NCBI GenBank assembly: GCA_025774205.1
Contig: JALGWK010000082.1
Span: forward strand, 1 to 9,314
Reading direction: 5' to 3'
Length of the DNA stretch: 9,314 nt
From: a bacterium
GTDB lineage: Bacteria; Blakebacterota; Blakebacteria; Blakebacterales; Blakebacteraceae
The notes under the pieces were generated by a model. It saw only the letters and a list, made by a program, of their open reading frames with translations, searched no databases and had not been told where the DNA came from. Of this stretch, positions 7,052 through 9,314 are shown in pieces (the first letter of the stretch is position 1; the number at the start of each line of letters is the position of its first letter). The translations under genes and the position numbers were made by a program.

Positions 7052-7236
7052 CGTCAGTGGATACGACCGGCCGGGCGGTTTTGTTTACCGTTATCAGGCG
7101 CGTCTGTGCGTATCATTCAGGAGCGGTGATCACCCCGGAACCGGTCGGGAACGCAATGGTACTGAAGACAAAGCAGGCTCTGATTCGACCGTGGCGGAGC
7201 GGACATACTGGGGGCGCGGGATCATGACGGTGACTG
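7052..7236. other. Intergenic region upstream of mutM
   Basis: No gene is seen. ACCG-GCCGGG-CGGT followed by TTTTGTTT (7066-7086) looks like a weak rightward terminator but no rightward gene precedes it. TATCAT (7111-7116) is a fair -10 box without a convincing -35, so the mutM promoter is uncertain. GGTGATCACC (7125-7134) is a perfect 10-bp palindrome that could be a regulator site or chance. Confidence 0.35.
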
Positions 7237-8064
7237 ATGCCTGAGCTTCCGGAAGTGGAGACGGTCGTCCGCGGTCTTCGACCCATCCTCATGGGGAGGG
7301 CGATTGTCAGGGTGGATTCCACCGCTGCTCCGGCGACCTCGATCGTCGTCAGCCCCTCCCTGCCTGGTGGAACCCTGGAAGAAGTCCTGCCGGGGCGGAC
7401 CGTGCTGGGGATCAACCGGCGGGGCAAGAATATCCTTATCTCCCTCTCAGGTGATCTCACTCTCTGGGTGCACCTGAAGATGACCGGCCAGTTCCGGTTC
7501 ACAACCCGGGATGAGCCGCGCGACCGGCACGATCTGGTCTCCTTCGATCTGGCGCGGCCGGGGAGGGTGGGGGAGCGGTTCGGCCGGCTGCGTCTCTACC
7601 CCGATACCGAACTGTGGGACCAGCCGGGACTGGCCGACCTGGGCCCGGAGCCGCTCGAGTTGCCGGCTGAAGATTTCATCGAACTCTGTCACGGTCGGCA
7701 TCGTATGATCAAACCGGCCCTGCTCGATCAGACCTTCATCGCCGGGATCGGGAACATCTACGCCGATGAGGCCCTTTTCCTGAGCCGGATCCACCCGGCG
7801 CGACGGACCGATTCGATCGCCCAGCGGAAACTGATCGAACTCCATGGTCAGCTGCAGGATCTGCTGATCAGGTCGATCGAAAACGCGGGCACGACGATCA
7901 TCAACTTCGTCGATGTGGAAGGGGAGGGCGGTTCTTTCCAGCGCCTGCTGCAGGTCTATGGAAGGGAAGGGGAGCCGTGTGTAAGATGCGGCCACCCGAT
8001 CAGGCGGATCGTGATCGGATCGAGGTCATCGCATCTCTGTTCACACTGCCAGCGGAGGCGATAA
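7237..8064 (+). CDS. mutM: Formamidopyrimidine-DNA glycosylase / AP lyase (Fpg, MutM)
   Basis: A 275-residue base-excision repair enzyme that removes 8-oxoguanine and formamidopyrimidines and nicks the abasic site. The start MPELPEVETVVRGL gives the mature N-terminal Pro nucleophile and Glu3 (numbered with Met as 1: P2, E3). Lys64 in RRGKNI and Met82 in HLKMTGQF are in place. The helix-two-turn-helix reads ALLDQTFIAGIGNIYADEAL (161-180). The C-terminal zinc finger has C248, C251, C268 and C271, with the DNA-contacting Arg263 in GSRSS. The loop normally reading DPRRFG is GERFG (112-116), so one of the usual arginines is Glu and the strand before it looks about three residues shorter. Length is normal. 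The ATG follows a poor Shine-Dalgarno (GGGGGCGCGGG about 18 bases upstream), suggesting weak initiation. It stands alone, next to noncoding DNA on both sides. Confidence 0.96.
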   Translation: MPELPEVETVVRGLRPILMGRAIVRVDSTAAPATSIVVSPSLPGGTLEEVLPGRTVLGINRRGKNILISLSGDLTLWVHLKMTGQFRFTTRDEPRDRHDLVSFDLARPGRVGERFGRLRLYPDTELWDQPGLADLGPEPLELPAEDFIELCHGRHRMIKPALLDQTFIAGIGNIYADEALFLSRIHPARRTDSIAQRKLIELHGQLQDLLIRSIENAGTTIINFVDVEGEGGSFQRLLQVYGREGEPCVRCGHPIRRIVIGSRSSHLCSHCQRRR

Positions 8065-8244
8065 GACCGATCCTGCGACGCATGGGCTGTCGATCTGTGA
8101 GCGCCGGCGGTATCTGAAATGCTGCGGCACGACCGGCCTCTCCTGGCCGAAGGATCGTCTTCCAGCAGTCTTTGATCGAAGAGAAATCGTTGAGGATGCC
8201 ATTCGAATGGAGATGGCAAGATGGGTGCGGAATTGAGTTTTTGA
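8065..8244. other. Intergenic region after mutM, left of the palindrome array
   Basis: No coding sequence is recognised. Two small structures are present: CGGCC-tctcct-GGCCG (8134-8149), a hairpin without a T-tract so not a standard terminator, and the perfect 12-bp palindrome CCATTCGAATGG (8199-8210), whose centre is 50 bp left of the first array palindrome. The final 20 bases are AT-rich. Confidence 0.4.
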
Positions 8245-8375
8245 TGTACTACATTCCGCGTACAGGATTTGCCCGATGGGATGTACGCCATGAATCGTAC
8301 ATCCACGTCCGGCGGGGATGTACGCGTTAGCGCGTACACGTTATCCACAGAAGTATGTACGCTGTTTGTCGTACA
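8245..8375. repeat. Array of four 20-bp palindromes TGTAC-N10-GTACA with exact 37-bp period
   Basis: Copies are at 8245-8264, 8282-8301, 8319-8338 and 8356-8375; every start-to-start distance is 37 bp. Every copy is preceded by A (ATGTAC). Copies 2 to 4 extend to TGTACG...CGTACA; copy 2 has 9-bp arms (GGATGTACG / CGTACATCC) and copy 3 has 8-bp arms (TGTACGCG-TTAG-CGCGTACA). The 10-bp centres and the 17-bp spacers between copies are not conserved, so only the dyad arms and the spacing are held. That is the signature of a multi-site protein-binding array or of a row of RNA hairpins, not of a CRISPR. It lies in the gap after mutM, ending 13 bases before the open frame of the hydrolase gene. No fifth copy is found at the next position on either side. 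Confidence 0.85.
8341..8349 (+). other. Perfect DnaA-box sequence TTATCCACA
   Basis: The consensus DnaA-binding 9-mer TTATCCACA lies in the 17-bp spacer between palindromes 3 and 4. It is the only exact copy I noticed in the window. A 9-mer can occur by chance in a window this size, so its interest comes from its position inside the array. Confidence 0.4.
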
Positions 8376-8481
8376 GGGAAATCGATGATCGCACACCTCT
8401 CCCACGCCTCCCTGGGGCAGCGACACGGCTCGCTCACGGAGTGCTGGTGGAGGTCAACCTGATCGACTGGAATCGATCCGC

Positions 8482-9314
8482 TTGAAACTCGACATACCGG
8501 GATTTTCGGCCGCCATGGCCTCCCACGGGAAGATCGTATGGGCCCGTGGATTCGGCTGGGCGGACCGGGAGGACAGGATCGAGGCGGATCCCGAGACCAT
8601 CTACCACCTGGCTTCACTGACCAAACCCTTCGGTTCGATAATCCTCATGCAGCTGGTTGAATCGGGTCAGGTTGATCTGGATGATCCGGTCTCTGAATAT
8701 GGAGTTGAGCTCGATAGCCCGGGAGTGATCCGGGTACGGCATCTGCTGACCCACACCTCACTCGATATCCCAGGATCTTCCTATCAGTATCGGGGTGATC
8801 GTTTCGGGGAATTGGACCGGGTCATCGAGGAAACCACCGGAAGGACCTTCGCCGATCTCGTGGCTGAGAAGATCCTCAGGCCGCTCGGCATGGTTCAGAC
8901 AGCTCCCAATCCCCGGCAACGAGGTGCTTTCGCGTTCTCCGGACTCGACCAGAGCCGATTTCTGGCTGATGTCGCGCAGGGCTACGGACCTGACGGGGAG
9001 GAGAGGACGGAGTATTCCGGTTGGTTCGGAACCGCGGCAGGACTGCTTTCTTCAGCCACCGATATGGCCCGTTTCGCGCTGGCCCTCGATGAGGGACGAT
9101 TCCTTGAGCCGGAAACCTGGGAGAATGTCTACACACCGGCCCGCTCGAATGCCGGTGAAACGCTTCCGTACGGGTACGGCTGGTTCATCCACGAAGAGGC
9201 GGGGGTGAAGATCGTCTGGCACTATGGCTGGTGGACGGGCTGCTCCTCGCTGATTATCCGGATCCCCGACCGGGAACTCTCCTTCATCATCCTGGCCAAC
9301 ACCGATGCCCTCTC
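8482..9314 (+). CDS. Serine beta-lactamase-like hydrolase (class C / penicillin-binding type, PF00144), 3' end outside the window
   Basis: The frame has no stop to the window end. It shows IPGFSAAMASHGKIVWARGF, the nucleophile motif SLTK (SxxK, Ser codon 8614-8616), LLTHTS, a YQYRGDRF segment where YxN is expected, VIEETTGRTF, LSSATDMARFALAL and HYGWWTG (9220-9240) in place of the KTG or HxG motif. Proteins of this fold are esterases, D-amino peptidases or beta-lactamases; the true substrate cannot be told. The 5' end is unclear. The frame opens after TGA 8386-8388 without ATG or GTG before 8515, and homology-like sequence (DRLESIRLKL) precedes that ATG. I placed the start at TTG 8482; CTG 8467 has GGAGGT 12 bases upstream. 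No signal peptide is visible, so the N-terminus may be damaged or the protein cytosolic. Confidence 0.85.
   Translation, partial: MKLDIPGFSAAMASHGKIVWARGFGWADREDRIEADPETIYHLASLTKPFGSIILMQLVESGQVDLDDPVSEYGVELDSPGVIRVRHLLTHTSLDIPGSSYQYRGDRFGELDRVIEETTGRTFADLVAEKILRPLGMVQTAPNPRQRGAFAFSGLDQSRFLADVAQGYGPDGEERTEYSGWFGTAAGLLSSATDMARFALALDEGRFLEPETWENVYTPARSNAGETLPYGYGWFIHEEAGVKIVWHYGWWTGCSSLIIRIPDRELSFIILANTDAL

Noticed and set aside
7066-7086. Rho-independent terminator (ACCG hairpin followed by TTTTGTTT)
   Set aside because: The stem has only four base pairs and no rightward gene ends before it.
6891-7244. Plus-strand open frame of 117 codons between the peptidase gene and mutM
   Set aside because: It runs through the quasi-palindrome, has no domain or ribosome binding site, and overlaps the mutM start.
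8245-8375. CRISPR array
   Set aside because: Only the 5-bp arms repeat; the full 20-bp unit is not identical between copies, spacers are only 17 bp, and no cas genes are present.
8245-8375. BlaI/MecI operators for the adjacent beta-lactamase-like gene
   Set aside because: Those operators have closely spaced TACA/TGTA dyads; here the arms point the other way round with 10 bp between them, and no blaI/blaR gene is seen. NifA sites (TGT-N10-ACA) also fail because the spacing here is TGT-N14-ACA.
7956-8426. Minus-strand open frame of 156 codons covering the palindrome array
   Set aside because: It overlaps the conserved zinc-finger end of mutM and shows no family motif; the array repeats have a 37-bp period, which is not a multiple of three, so they are not protein repeats.

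Overview
The window is GC-rich (by eye above 60%) bacterial chromosomal DNA with short gaps inside operons, Shine-Dalgarno sites, TetR control and a lipoprotein signal. No gene fixes the phylum. An uncultured Gram-negative-type bacterium is the most I would infer. No rRNA, tRNA, insertion sequence or CRISPR array was seen.

Region 1 (1-5278) is a divergent acyl-CoA degradation locus. Leftward run a TetR-family regulator (1162-1800), a gene related to 6-oxocyclohex-1-ene-1-carbonyl-CoA hydrolase (BamA/Oah) that is broken by a frameshifting deletion near 669, and the first 42 codons of a second crotonase-family gene that leaves the window at base 1. Rightward run a 655-residue fused 3-hydroxyacyl-CoA dehydrogenase/enoyl-CoA hydratase and a thiolase. 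Hydration, NAD-dependent oxidation and thiolysis form a beta-oxidation module. With a BamA-like ring hydrolase it would suit the lower part of anaerobic alicyclic or aromatic acyl-CoA degradation, but no ring reductase is visible, so the substrate is inference. The 214-bp divergent gap has a good leftward promoter and two inverted repeats that could bind the TetR protein.

Region 2 (5279-6837) holds a remnant of about 34 codons that reads as the extreme C-terminus of a MacB/FtsX-type ABC permease, directly after the thiolase stop. It is followed, converging, by a lipoprotein of the S37 (Streptomyces PS-10 type) serine aminopeptidase family.

Region 3 (6838-7236) has no gene. It holds a 162-bp quasi-palindromic element (6890-7051) with one exact centre of symmetry, probably a dispersed noncoding repeat or MITE-like element.

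Region 4 (7237-9314) has the DNA repair glycosylase MutM/Fpg, then a 417-bp gap, then the 5' part of a serine beta-lactamase-like hydrolase cut by the window end. The gap contains the most striking pattern of the window: four copies of the 20-bp palindrome TGTAC-N10-GTACA, each starting exactly 37 bp after the last (8245, 8282, 8319, 8356), with a perfect DnaA-box sequence between copies 3 and 4. I cannot assign this array to a known system.
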